The notes below the pieces were generated by a model. That model saw only the letters and a list, made by a program, of their open reading frames with translations, made no database searches and had not been told where the DNA came from. A stretch of 64,000 bases of DNA. Source: Hydrocarboniphaga sp965279055 (GTDB lineage: Bacteria; Pseudomonadota; Gammaproteobacteria; Nevskiales; Nevskiaceae). Position numbers and translations under genes: made by a program. The stretch lies in NCBI RefSeq assembly GCF_965279055.1, contig NZ_OZ257125.1, positions 4,526,001 to 4,590,000 of the forward strand, in the 5' to 3' direction. Positions 34,654 to 42,919 of the stretch are shown piece after piece (positions within the stretch are counted from its first letter, which is position 1; every line of letters starts with the position of its first letter).

Positions 34654-35574
34654 CTAGTTGGCGCCAAAAACGCCCTCGATCTCGACCAGCAGATCGCGCC
34701 GGCAGACATCGCCCTCGACGACCAGCAGCGGCGCCGCTTCACCGAAAGCGCCACGCACTTCCGGCATCACCGTCGCCACGTCGGCGGCATCGCGCAGATA
34801 CAGCCGCAAAGCCTGTGGCGACCAGGCAGCAGCACCGGCGTTGGCCAGCAGTGCCTGCACGTTCTCGATCATCGCGCGTGCCTGCGGCAGCACCGAGTGC
34901 GGATGCTGGGTCTGGTGGCCGACGATGGCGGCGGTGCCGGAGACGAACAGCGTGTCGTCGTAACGCGTCGCGCGCGAAAAGCTCGGGCTGCTCGGGCCGT
35001 ATTCGCGCGGATAACGGAACGCGCTGGTCTGGCGCGGATTCTCGACCTGGGTGCCGGCGACTTTCGACGCGAAGCCATACAGCTGCAGGCCCGCGACGCG
35101 CGTGCCGATCAGCGTCGCGGCCGGCAGGCGGCGCTCGAAGCCCGGCGCGGCGAGCACGCGATGGCGGCCGACGCAGAAGCGCCGGTAGCGCTCGTCGTCG
35201 CCTTCACCGCGCGTGACGTCGTCGAAATAGTTCCAGATGCGCAGCAACTGTGGATAGCCGCTGCTGGCGCACAGCGCGAGCAGATCGCGGTAGGCGTTTT
35301 CCGCGGCGGCTTCGCAGTCCACGGCAGACGAATCGATGCGCCAGAAAAACAGGTGCTCGCCGTCGTCGGCGCAGGCATAGCCATGCGACTCGTAACGATG
35401 CACGGCCGCCGCCGCTGGCCAGACTTCGATCAGCGCCTCGCCGACCGGCGCCAGCGGCACGCGATGGACATGAAGCCGATCGTCGCGGCCGCAATCGAAG
35501 CGCAGGCAGGCCAGCGTGGATTCCGGCGTCAGCGACGCGGCGGCCGCGACCCGGACATAAACAGGCTTCAGCAT
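34654..35574 (-). CDS. Chorismatase of the FkbO/Hyg5/XanB2 family
   Basis: 306 residues. The layout is that of the chorismatases: an N-terminal RidA/YjgF-like half (WPAAAAVHRYESHGYACADD) and a C-terminal RidA-like half with PSSPSFSRATRYDDTLFVSG, GTAAIVGHQTQHP and the end CRRDLLVEIEGVFGA. Family members convert chorismate to 3-hydroxybenzoate, 4-hydroxybenzoate or dihydroxycyclohexadienoate; XanB2 of Xanthomonas makes both hydroxybenzoates, for aryl-polyene pigment and for ubiquinone. Here it is a lone gene downstream of corA, not in a pigment cluster. The exact product is not predictable by eye. Confidence 0.85.
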   Translation of the reverse strand: MLKPVYVRVAAAASLTPESTLACLRFDCGRDDRLHVHRVPLAPVGEALIEVWPAAAAVHRYESHGYACADDGEHLFFWRIDSSAVDCEAAAENAYRDLLALCASSGYPQLLRIWNYFDDVTRGEGDDERYRRFCVGRHRVLAAPGFERRLPAATLIGTRVAGLQLYGFASKVAGTQVENPRQTSAFRYPREYGPSSPSFSRATRYDDTLFVSGTAAIVGHQTQHPHSVLPQARAMIENVQALLANAGAAAWSPQALRLYLRDAADVATVMPEVRGAFGEAAPLLVVEGDVCRRDLLVEIEGVFGAN

Positions 35575-35590
35575 GGTGACGTCGGCGCGA

Positions 35591-36553
35591 TCAGAAATAG
35601 CCGCGGCGCTTGAACAGCAGCAGCAGGCCGCCGGCGATGATCGTCAGCAGCGACAGCACCAGCGGATAGCCCAGATGCCAGTGCAGTTCCGGCATGTATT
35701 CGAAGTTCATGCCGTACAGGCTGGTGACGAAATTCAGCGGGAAAAACACCGCGGAGATCACCGTCAGCGTGCGCATGATGCGATTGGTGCGATGGCTGAC
35801 GGTGGCGAAGTGCAGCTGCACCGCCGCCTCGACGTCGCGCTCCAGGTTGCTGGCGTGCTCGATGATGCGGGTGACGTGCTCGGAGATGTCGCGCAGCCGC
35901 ACTTCCTCGCCCTGGGTCCAGTCGAAGCGCGTGCCGCGGCGCCAGGCGTCGAGCGCCTCGTGCTGCGCGTCGCCGAGCGACTCCAGGCGACGCACCACGC
36001 GGCGGCCGCCGAGCAGGGTGCGCCAGTCGTCGCAGTGATTGGTCGGGTCGAGCAACTCGTCCTGCATCGCGGTCAGGCGCTGGTCGAGAATTTCGCGAAT
36101 GCGCAGCCAGCGATCGACCATGCAGTCGAGGATGTGTTCGGCCAGCTGCACCGGCGAAATGCCGCATTTGAGCCGGCCGGAGGCGAGGCGATGCTTGACC
36201 GTGGCATAGCTGGGCGCGTCGGCTTCGCGTATCGACACCAGCAGGCGGTCAAACAGAAACATCGCGCCGACTCTCGTGTCCAGCGGAAACACTTCGTCCT
36301 TGGGGCCCAGGCCTTCGAAGATCAGCATGTCGTAGTCCGACGTGCCGTCGAAGAACGGCGGATGCGTCACGTTGAGGCTGTCGTCGAGATGCTCGTTGTC
36401 GATGTCGGCGCCGGTCAGCAGCTTGATCTTCGCCGGCCAGTCCGCGGCCTCGCTGCGCGTGAAGTCGATCCACAGCATGCCGTGCTCGGGCAGCGCGTCG
36501 GCATGGTCGAGCTTGGCCGGCAGCTGGCCGGGGACGAGATGCAGTATTTCCAT
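35591..36553 (-). CDS. CorA-family divalent cation transporter
   Basis: 320 residues from the ATG at 36551-36553; the upstream open frame overlaps ycgL and is not coding. A long acidic/helical cytoplasmic domain is followed by two membrane helices at the C-terminus, the first ending in YGMNFEYMPEL, the GMN selectivity motif of CorA channels, and the second (YPLVLSLLTIIAGGLLLLF) followed by a basic tail KRRGYF. Imports Mg2+ (or Co2+/Ni2+) or, in ZntB-like members, exports Zn2+; the GMN followed by FEYMPEL favours Mg2+ CorA. Confidence 0.93.
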   Translation of the reverse strand: MEILHLVPGQLPAKLDHADALPEHGMLWIDFTRSEAADWPAKIKLLTGADIDNEHLDDSLNVTHPPFFDGTSDYDMLIFEGLGPKDEVFPLDTRVGAMFLFDRLLVSIREADAPSYATVKHRLASGRLKCGISPVQLAEHILDCMVDRWLRIREILDQRLTAMQDELLDPTNHCDDWRTLLGGRRVVRRLESLGDAQHEALDAWRRGTRFDWTQGEEVRLRDISEHVTRIIEHASNLERDVEAAVQLHFATVSHRTNRIMRTLTVISAVFFPLNFVTSLYGMNFEYMPELHWHLGYPLVLSLLTIIAGGLLLLFKRRGYF

Positions 36554-36591
36554 GGGCGAAAGTATGACGAAACTGCGCCGCCGCCGTGTGC

Positions 36592-36867
36592 TCAGCCGCC
36601 GCCGTAGTTGACGTAGGCCTCGACCAATCCGTTCGGCGGCAGCTGCAGGTAGTAGCCGGGGCCGGCCAGCTCCGCCATCACCCGCTGCACGTCGACTCGC
36701 GCCAGCTTCTTCTGCGGCGTCAGCTCCAGCAACATCACCTGGCTCAGGCTGCCGGTACGCGCCCGCAGCGCGGCGGGCAGATCCGCCGGCAGCAGATCGG
36801 CGCGAAGATACACGTACATGTCCTGCTGCTTGCTGCAGCGGTAGACCACACACTCGATCGGGTTCAT
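36592..36867 (-). CDS. YcgL domain protein
   Basis: 91 residues. CVVYRCSKQQDMYVYL, then the segment LPAALRARTGSLSQVMLLEL and the end YYLQLPPNGLVEAYVNYGGG follow the YcgL family (DUF709), small alpha/beta proteins of gammaproteobacteria with no known biochemical role. Presence of this family supports a gammaproteobacterial source. The stop lies 38 bases before corA on the same strand. Confidence 0.92.
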   Translation of the reverse strand: MNPIECVVYRCSKQQDMYVYLRADLLPADLPAALRARTGSLSQVMLLELTPQKKLARVDVQRVMAELAGPGYYLQLPPNGLVEAYVNYGGG

Positions 36868-36912
36868 TGATGCGTTCCGTCTTCACGGCAAGGCTGTTGC
36901 ACGGCGGGCATC

Positions 36913-37779
36913 ATGCCATCCCCGCTTGAACGCCTGCCTTTGCTGCTGCTGTCGACGATGATGCTGGCGCTGCCGGCGCGCGCCAGCATCATCGGCGCCG
37001 ACGGCCGCCACAGCGCCGCGATCGCCGCGCTGCCGCATGCCGCCATCGGCTCGCTGATCGATGTGGACAGCGGCGCGCTGTGCACCGGCACCGTCGTCGC
37101 GCCCGACATCGTGCTGACCGAGGCGCATTGCGCGCTGCGCGCGGCACGGCCGGCCGACTGCCGCTGGCCGCACCCGGCCGAGGGCTGTGGCGACGGCGCA
37201 CTGCAGCCGCGCGATCTGCGCTTCCTCGCCGACGACAACGCCGGTATCGCGCGCGCCAACAAGTACGCGCGCAGCATCGAGGTGACGCGCGTGCTGGCCT
37301 ACGGGCCGGATTACCGGCCCGGCGCCGGCGCGCCGTATTTCCAGCAGCGGCGCGACGACTGGGCCTATCTGCAGCTGGCGACGCCGCTGGATGCCGCGCG
37401 CTATCCGCCGCTGCGCATCGCGCCGGCCGACCTCGGTGGCAGGCTCGACAGCGGCATCGCGATGCCGGGTTATTCGGCCGATCGCTATTACCGCGACGGC
37501 GATCCGAGTTTCGACGCGAGCTGCTCGATGGACTACATCCGGCGCCGCGAGCGGGGCCGCGACATCGGCCTGATCCGCCACGACTGCGATTCCACCGCCG
37601 GCGCCTCCGGCTCGCCGATCCTGCTGCGCGGGCGCGACGGCAGCTGGAGCGTCATCGGCATGCACACCGACGGCCCCGATCCGCGCTATCCGAAGCAGCC
37701 GCCCGGCGACGGCAATTACGGCACGCCGAGCAGCGCGTTTTATGCGGCGTATCGGCGGTTGGTTGCGTTGCCGCGTTGA
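36913..37779 (+). CDS. Secreted trypsin-like serine protease (S1 family)
   Basis: 288 residues. Signal peptide MPSPLERLPLLLLSTMMLAL ending PARAS. The catalytic triad is readable: His in VLTEAHCALR, Asp in QQRRDDWAYLQL, and Ser in CDSTAGASGSPIL. The GASGSP form of the nucleophile loop resembles the glutamyl-endopeptidase-like bacterial branch of S1. No propeptide or C-terminal anchor is obvious, so probably periplasmic or secreted. Stands alone between divergent ycgL and convergent mdh. Confidence 0.9.
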   Translation: MPSPLERLPLLLLSTMMLALPARASIIGADGRHSAAIAALPHAAIGSLIDVDSGALCTGTVVAPDIVLTEAHCALRAARPADCRWPHPAEGCGDGALQPRDLRFLADDNAGIARANKYARSIEVTRVLAYGPDYRPGAGAPYFQQRRDDWAYLQLATPLDAARYPPLRIAPADLGGRLDSGIAMPGYSADRYYRDGDPSFDASCSMDYIRRRERGRDIGLIRHDCDSTAGASGSPILLRGRDGSWSVIGMHTDGPDPRYPKQPPGDGNYGTPSSAFYAAYRRLVALPR

Positions 37780-37787
37780 ATCGGCCG

Positions 37788-37856
37788 CTGTAGGAGCGAA
37801 CCCTGTCCGCGACTCCGGCTTCCAGTGCACAGTCGCGGACAGGGTCCGCTCCTACA
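37788..37856. repeat. GTAG-type REP pair, family B
   Basis: CTGTAGGAGCGAACCCTG TCCGCGACTCCGGC with inverted half GTCGCGGACAGGGTCC GCTCCTACAG, between the protease and mdh genes. One half carries GCGAAC instead of GCGGAC, weakening its stem by one pair. Confidence 0.88.
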
Positions 37857-37875
37857 GGTGCAGATGGCAACCAAC

Positions 37876-37906
37876 AAAAAAACCCGCCGGATCGCGGCGG
37901 GTTTTT
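37876..37906 (-). terminator. Bidirectional Rho-independent terminator after mdh
   Basis: Stem CCCGCCG (37883-37889) / CGGCGGG (37895-37901) with A7 before and T5 after, so it works on either strand. It sits 20 bases beyond the mdh stop. Confidence 0.9.
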
Positions 37907-37925
37907 GTTACAGCAAGACCAACAC

Positions 37926-38906
37926 TTACTTCAGCAGATCCTCGATCGCCGCGCGCTCTTCGCGCAGTTCGGCTTCGGTCGCGTCCATGCGGCTGCGGCT
38001 GAATTCGTCGATCGGCAGACCCTGCACGATTTCGTACTTGCCGTCCTTGCAGGTCACCGGGTAGCCGTAGACTACGCCCGGCTTGATGCCGTAGCTGCCG
38101 TCGGACGGAATGCCCATGCTGACCCACTTGCCGTTGGTGCCCAGCGCCCAGTCGCGCATGTGGTCGACCGCGGCCGAGGCGGCAGATGCCGCCGACGACA
38201 GGCCGCGCGCCTTGATGATCGCGGCGCCGCGCTGCTGCACGGTCGGGATGAAGTCGGACTCGATCCATTTCTGGTCGACCAGGCTCTTGGCCGGCTTGCC
38301 GGCGACCGTGGTGCTGGTGATGTCCGGGTACTGCGTGGAGCTGTGGTTGCCCCAGATGATGATCTTGTCGATGTCGTTGCCGCTGGCGCCGGTCTTGGTG
38401 GCGAGCTGGCTGATCGCGCGGTTGTGGTCGAGGCGGACCATCGCGGTGAACTGCTTCGGATCCAGGCCCTTGGCGGCGCTGGCGGCGATCAGCGCATTGG
38501 TGTTGGCCGGGTTGCCGACCACCAGCACCTTGACGTCCTTGCTGGCCTTGGCGGCGATCGCCTTGCCCTGCGGCACGAAGATCGCGCCATTGGCGGTCAG
38601 CAGGTCCTTGCGCTCCATGCCGGGGCCGCGCGGACGGGCGCCGACCAGCAGCGCGTAGTCGGTGCCGTCGAAAGCTTCCATCGGGTCGGCAGTGGCGACG
38701 ATGCCGGCCACCAGCGGGAAGGCGCAGTCGTCGACTTCCATCACCGTGCCCTTGAGCTTCTCCAGCGAGTCCGGAATGTCCAGCAGCTGCAGGATGACCG
38801 GCTGATCCGGGCCCAGCATGGAGCCGCTGGCGATGCGGAAGATGAGCGAGTAGGCAATCTGGCCGGCGGCGCCGGTGATGGCGACCTTGACGGGCTTTTT
38901 CATCAA
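37926..38906 (-). CDS. mdh: Malate dehydrogenase
   Basis: 326 residues. Oxidises malate to oxaloacetate with NAD in the TCA cycle. VAITGAAGQIAYSLIFRIAS is the NAD-binding loop of the cytosolic-type, 326-residue proteobacterial Mdh; LVGARPRGPGMERKDLL has the mobile-loop arginines, NPANTNALIA the cofactor contact, and WGNHSSTQYPD the active-site histidine. Followed by a clear terminator. Confidence 0.97.
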   Translation of the reverse strand: MMKKPVKVAITGAAGQIAYSLIFRIASGSMLGPDQPVILQLLDIPDSLEKLKGTVMEVDDCAFPLVAGIVATADPMEAFDGTDYALLVGARPRGPGMERKDLLTANGAIFVPQGKAIAAKASKDVKVLVVGNPANTNALIAASAAKGLDPKQFTAMVRLDHNRAISQLATKTGASGNDIDKIIIWGNHSSTQYPDITSTTVAGKPAKSLVDQKWIESDFIPTVQQRGAAIIKARGLSSAASAASAAVDHMRDWALGTNGKWVSMGIPSDGSYGIKPGVVYGYPVTCKDGKYEIVQGLPIDEFSRSRMDATEAELREERAAIEDLLK

Positions 38907-39062
38907 AAGAACTCCAGGAGCGGGGGACGGATGGTGGGCGACGATTTTAATCCATAGCGCGGATCGGCATCGGAAGGCCCGGGCGGGCCGCGGTCAGCAG
39001 GGGTTCACAGCTCGGGTGCCCTAGATGGCCCGTTGCATCACCGCAGTAACCAAGGAACGCCC

Positions 39063-39491
39063 ATGACCCTCAAGACTCCTTTCCGCCGTTGCGCACTGTT
39101 GCTCGCGACGGCCACGCTGGCGCTGGCGCCGGCCATCGGTTCGGCACGCGACCGCGACGACAACCCGCCCGGCCCTGCCGGCGGGCCCGGCACCAACTGG
39201 GAAAATCCCCCGGGAGCCGAAGGCGGCCCGGGCGCATCGCCGGATCGGCGCGTGGTCATCCAGAACAAGCCCTACCAGTTCCGCGCCGTCGGCAATGGCT
39301 ACTACTACAACCCGCAATACGGGTACTACAACGAAAAGCACGGCTACTGGAACCAGGGCGGTAAATGCTGGCACGACCGCGACGACAACCCGCCGGGCCG
39401 CGCCGGTGGCCCCGGCACCAACTGGGAGAATCCGCCCGGCCGCAAGGGCGGCCCGGGAGCTTCGCCGGACAAGTACCGCAGCTGCAAATAG
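39063..39491 (+). CDS. Secreted Gly/Pro-rich protein with duplicated motif
   Basis: 142 residues from the ATG at 39063 (AAGGAA upstream). Signal peptide ends APAIGSARD. The mature protein has two copies of DRDDNPPG.AGGPGTNWEN followed by PPG..GGPGASPD, one straight after the signal peptide and one at the C-terminus, separated by a Tyr/Asn-rich middle (NGYYYNPQYGYYNEKHGYW). A single Cys lies in the middle (GGKCWHD) and one near the end. I do not recognise a named family. Likely an envelope or extracellular protein; the middle could be adhesive or structural, which is guesswork. Confidence 0.75.
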   Translation: MTLKTPFRRCALLLATATLALAPAIGSARDRDDNPPGPAGGPGTNWENPPGAEGGPGASPDRRVVIQNKPYQFRAVGNGYYYNPQYGYYNEKHGYWNQGGKCWHDRDDNPPGRAGGPGTNWENPPGRKGGPGASPDKYRSCK

Positions 39492-39616
39492 TCGCCTTCT
39501 CAGTCGTCAGCGGCCGTCCCGCAGTTGCTGCGGCACGGCCGTTTTTCGTGGCGAGTCCGTCATCTGGCACGGTTTGCTAGGCTTGCGATCCACCGTTGCC
39601 GCTGCGTGTCGATGCC

Positions 39617-39958
39617 ATGTCCCTGCTGCCTCATGAAGCCGAAGCTGCAATCGCGCAGGCAAAAGAGGAATTGCTCAATCTGCTGTCGATTTCCGGGACG
39701 CTGTCCGGCATCTGCATCGGCGGTGTGACGCTGTTCCATACGATGAATGCCAGCTCGCGCGCCGGCACGCTGGTCGACGATCTGCTGGCGCTGTGCGCGC
39801 TGGGCTTCCTGATCTGCACCTATCTGATCGTGTTCGCACTGCGCACCAGGGCACGTCGCTACCTGCCGCAGATCGTCAAGCTGGTCGACGGCATGTTTCT
39901 GCTGTCGCTGAGCGGCCTGGTACTGGCCGGCTTTCTGATGGTTTACACGGTGCTTTGA
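39617..39958 (+). CDS. Small integral membrane protein, unknown
   Basis: 113 residues from the ATG at 39617; a TTG at 39596 would add seven residues. An N-terminal amphipathic helix (LLPHEAEAAIAQAKEELLNL) is followed by three hydrophobic stretches: ISGTLSGICIGGVTLFH, LLALCALGFLICTYLIVFAL and FLLSLSGLVLAGFLMVYTV. No named family recognised. Stops 6 bases before the ybbP-like gene, which runs the other way. Confidence 0.7.
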   Translation: MSLLPHEAEAAIAQAKEELLNLLSISGTLSGICIGGVTLFHTMNASSRAGTLVDDLLALCALGFLICTYLIVFALRTRARRYLPQIVKLVDGMFLLSLSGLVLAGFLMVYTVL

Positions 39959-39964
39959 CTCGTC

Positions 39965-42451
39965 TCAGCCGCCGGCGAGCACCACACGCGGCGGCGTATC
40001 CAGCACTTTACGCAGCGACCACCAGCCGAGTGCCACTACCAGCAGCGCGCCGCCGAGGCCGCCTGCTATCCACAGCAGCGGGCTGAAACGGTAAGGCAGG
40101 TCGAACACCTGCCGCGCCAGGATCAGCGCCGTGATCTGCGCCGCCGCAGCCGCAACCAGGCCCGCGAGCAAACCCAGCGCCGCGTACTCGGTGATTAGTC
40201 CGAGCGCGATCGTGCGACGCCGCGCGCCCAGCGTGCGCAGCAGCGCGGTTTCACGCACGCGTTCGGCGCGCGTGCTTTCGATCGCCGCGAGCAGCACGCA
40301 GGCACCGGCGGCCAGCGCGAACGCGAACAGGAACTGCACCGCGCCGACGATGCGGTCGACGATGCCGCGCACCTGGTTCATCGTCGCCTCGATGTCGATC
40401 GCGGTGACGTTGGGGAAGGCGGTGATCAGCTCGCGCAGCAGCGCGCGGCGTTCTTTCGGCAGATGGAACGCGGTCAGGTATTGCGCGGTGCCGGCGGCTT
40501 CGTCGAGCACGCCCGGCGGCGTCACCAGAAAGAAATTCGGCTTGAAGCTCTCCCATTTCACCTTGCGGATGCTGGTGATCGTCAGCTCGACTTCGCGATC
40601 GGCGATCGCCAGCGTCAGCTTGGAGCCGATGCCGACGTGCAGGCGCTCGACCACGTAGTCATCGACCGACAGCTCGGGCTTGCCGACATCGGTCTTGGCC
40701 CAGTAGCGGCCTTCGATCAGCTCGCTGTCTTCGCCGAAGGTATCGGTCCACGACAGGTTGAATTCGCGGTTGATCCAGCGCCGCGTCTCCGGATCGTCGA
40801 AGGATTCGGCCGTCACCGGCTTGCCGTCGACCGCCGTCAGACGGCCGCGCGCCATCGGCCACATCGTCGGCGCGCTCACCTGGTGCTGCGCGAAGAATTC
40901 GCGTAGCGGCTGCACCTGGTCGGGCTGGATGTTGATCAGGAATTGGTTCGGCGCATCCGCCGGCACGCGCTGCTTCCAGGCGTCGAGCAGATCGTTCTGC
41001 ACCACCGCGAGCAGCAGCAGCGACAGCAGCGCGACACCGAGCGCGACCACCTGCGCGACGCTTGCCGCGCGGCGCCGCGCGACATTGCCCAGGCCGAAGC
41101 GCAGCGCGGTGTGGCCGGCGCGGCGCAGCGGCGTCAGCAGGGCAACCAAGCCGAGCGCGAACAGCGCCAGCACCGCGCAGGTCGCCAGTGCGCCGGCCAG
41201 CACCCACATGGCGAGCTTGGCATCACCGGCCTGCCACCACAGCATCGCGACGACGCTGACGACCGCGATCAGCGCGATCGCGATGCCGCCGCCGTCGCTG
41301 CTGTCGTCACGCTGGAACACGCGTATCGGCGCGACCTTGCGCGCCTGCAGCACCGGCGGCAGTGCAAAGCCCAGCAGCAGCAACAGCTCGAGCGCGCCCG
41401 CGGTCAGCAAAGGCTGCAAGGCCGGCGCCGGCAGCGGCGTATCGACCAGGCTGCCGATCAGCAGCGCCAGCACCGCCTGACCGGCGTAACCGATCGCGGC
41501 GCCGATGACGCCGGCGATCACGCCGAGCAGCAGCAACTGCAGCAGCAGCGTGATCGCGATGGTGCGGCTGCTGGCGCCCAGGCATTTGAGCAGCGCCACT
41601 TCATCGCGCTGCGCCTGCCCGTGCTGGCGCGCCGACAGTGCCACCGCGGCGGCCGACAGCAAAATCGCGGCGAGTACCGCGATGTCGAGAAACTGTCCGG
41701 CGCGACCGAGCGCGCGGCCGACTTCGGGGCGCGCGGTGTCGGGCTTCAGGAAGCGCGCGCCTTTCGGCAGTTCGAGCTTCGCGGCCTGTTCCAGCGCCGG
41801 CGCTTCACCGGCCAGCAGCAGCGAATATTGAACGCGGCTGCCGACACCCACCAGGCCGGTCGCGGCCAGATCGTCGGCGCCTATCAGCACGCGCGGCGCC
41901 AGATCGGTGAAGCCCGAGCCGCGATCGGGTTCGTACTCGATGATGCCGGCGACCCGGAACGTCGACTGGCCCAGCTGGATCGTCGCGCCGGCTTTCAGCC
42001 CCAGCTCCTGCCAGACGCGCACGTCGATCCAGGCGCCGCCGGCCGGCGGCAGCTCGGCCACGCTGCGCGCCGTGCCATAAGGCTGGTCGGCGATGCGCAG
42101 CGCGCCGCGCAGCGGGTAGCCGTTTTCGGCGGCTTTCACCGACACCAGCAAGGTGTTGTCGCCATTGAGCACGACGCTGGTCAGCTCGGTGGTGGTCGCG
42201 CTGCGCAGGCCATCGCGCCGCAGCTGCGCGAGCAACTCCGCCGGCAGCCGGTCGCGGCTGCTGATCAGCGCATCCGCGCCGATCGCCTCGCCGCTCTGCG
42301 TCTGCACCGCGCGCCGCACGCGATCGCTGAACAGCCCGACCGCGGAGGCGGCAGCGACCGACACCACCAGCGCCAGCGCCAGGATCAGCAGCTCGCCACT
42401 GCTCCAGCCGCGGCGCAAACGGCGCCAGGCAAATTTCAACGCGGTCTGCAT
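39965..42451 (-). CDS. ABC transporter permease, YbbP-like (FtsX family)
   Basis: 828 residues from the ATG at 42449-42451 with AAGGA upstream; the longer frame to 42796 runs through the structured element and is not coding. Starts MQTALKFAWRRLRRGWSSGE, then a first helix, a large periplasmic domain, three helices, a second periplasmic domain and a final helix group ending WWSLRKVLDTPPRVVLAGG: the 10-helix double-FtsX layout of YbbP. Partner of the YbbA ATPase upstream and, by location, of TesA. The substrate of YbbAP is thought to be a hydrophobic envelope or toxic compound but is not settled. Confidence 0.92.
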   Translation of the reverse strand: MQTALKFAWRRLRRGWSSGELLILALALVVSVAAASAVGLFSDRVRRAVQTQSGEAIGADALISSRDRLPAELLAQLRRDGLRSATTTELTSVVLNGDNTLLVSVKAAENGYPLRGALRIADQPYGTARSVAELPPAGGAWIDVRVWQELGLKAGATIQLGQSTFRVAGIIEYEPDRGSGFTDLAPRVLIGADDLAATGLVGVGSRVQYSLLLAGEAPALEQAAKLELPKGARFLKPDTARPEVGRALGRAGQFLDIAVLAAILLSAAAVALSARQHGQAQRDEVALLKCLGASSRTIAITLLLQLLLLGVIAGVIGAAIGYAGQAVLALLIGSLVDTPLPAPALQPLLTAGALELLLLLGFALPPVLQARKVAPIRVFQRDDSSDGGGIAIALIAVVSVVAMLWWQAGDAKLAMWVLAGALATCAVLALFALGLVALLTPLRRAGHTALRFGLGNVARRRAASVAQVVALGVALLSLLLLAVVQNDLLDAWKQRVPADAPNQFLINIQPDQVQPLREFFAQHQVSAPTMWPMARGRLTAVDGKPVTAESFDDPETRRWINREFNLSWTDTFGEDSELIEGRYWAKTDVGKPELSVDDYVVERLHVGIGSKLTLAIADREVELTITSIRKVKWESFKPNFFLVTPPGVLDEAAGTAQYLTAFHLPKERRALLRELITAFPNVTAIDIEATMNQVRGIVDRIVGAVQFLFAFALAAGACVLLAAIESTRAERVRETALLRTLGARRRTIALGLITEYAALGLLAGLVAAAAAQITALILARQVFDLPYRFSPLLWIAGGLGGALLVVALGWWSLRKVLDTPPRVVLAGG

Positions 42452-42461
42452 TCCAGTCCTT

Positions 42462-42732
42462 AAGGAACCTCTGATGAAGCCCTGCACGTCCGCGCGGTGA
42501 CCGAAAGGGGCGCAGTGCAAGGAACGACTGACGAAATGTACTGGACGTACATGAGGAAGGAGAGACGCCGCAATGCGCCCCTTTCGGCCACCGCCCTTAG
42601 GGTTGCCCCGGAAATGCCGCCATGCGGCGTTGCGTGCTGCTTGCTTGGAATCACCAAGCCGCGCAGCCCGCGCCTGGCCTGGCGACATTTCCGGGGCAAC
42701 GCGGGCGCGCAGGACTTCATCAGAGGTTCCTT
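42462..42732. mobile_element. Structured three-armed inverted-repeat element (MITE-like or structured RNA)
   Basis: Outer arms 42462-42485 and 42709-42732 (AAGGAACCTCTGATGAAG.CCTGC) are complementary at 23 of 24 bases and the pairing continues inward with mismatches. Inside are two further stems: 42496-42518 with 42570-42592 (21 of 23; core CCGAAAGGGGCGCA), whose loop holds TGTAC TGGAC GTACA; and 42602-42616 with 42686-42700 (GTTGCCCCGGAAATG, 15 of 15), which continues as an imperfect hairpin closed by GCTTGG AATCA CCAAGC. No coding capacity for a transposase. It sits between ybbA and ybbP, with its left end 11 bases from the ybbP start. Confidence 0.75.
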
Positions 42733-42840
42733 CAAGAACCTCGCAACGAGGCCAACAGAATGACACGCGCTTACGCGGCAGGTTCGTAGCGGGCATTCGT
42801 CGTGATCGCGGCGCCGGTCACGACGACGCTCGATCCGCAG

Positions 42841-42910
42841 CTGTAGGAGCGGACCCGGTCCGCGACTCAGGCTTGCAGAGCACAGTCGCGGACCGGGTCC
42901 GCTCCTACAG
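42841..42910. repeat. GTAG-type REP pair, family B
   Basis: CTGTAGGAGCGGACCCGG TCCGCGACTCAGGC with inverted half GTCGCGGACCGGGTCC GCTCCTACAG. It lies 9 bases beyond the ybbA stop, between ybbA and the structured element. Confidence 0.88.
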
Positions 42911-42919
42911 GTCAAGCAG

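Noticed and set aside
42452..42796. N-terminal extension of the YbbP-like permease through the structured element
   Set aside because: The extra residues come from the inverted-repeat element and have no coding character; the ATG at 42451 has a good ribosome binding site and gives the expected first helix.
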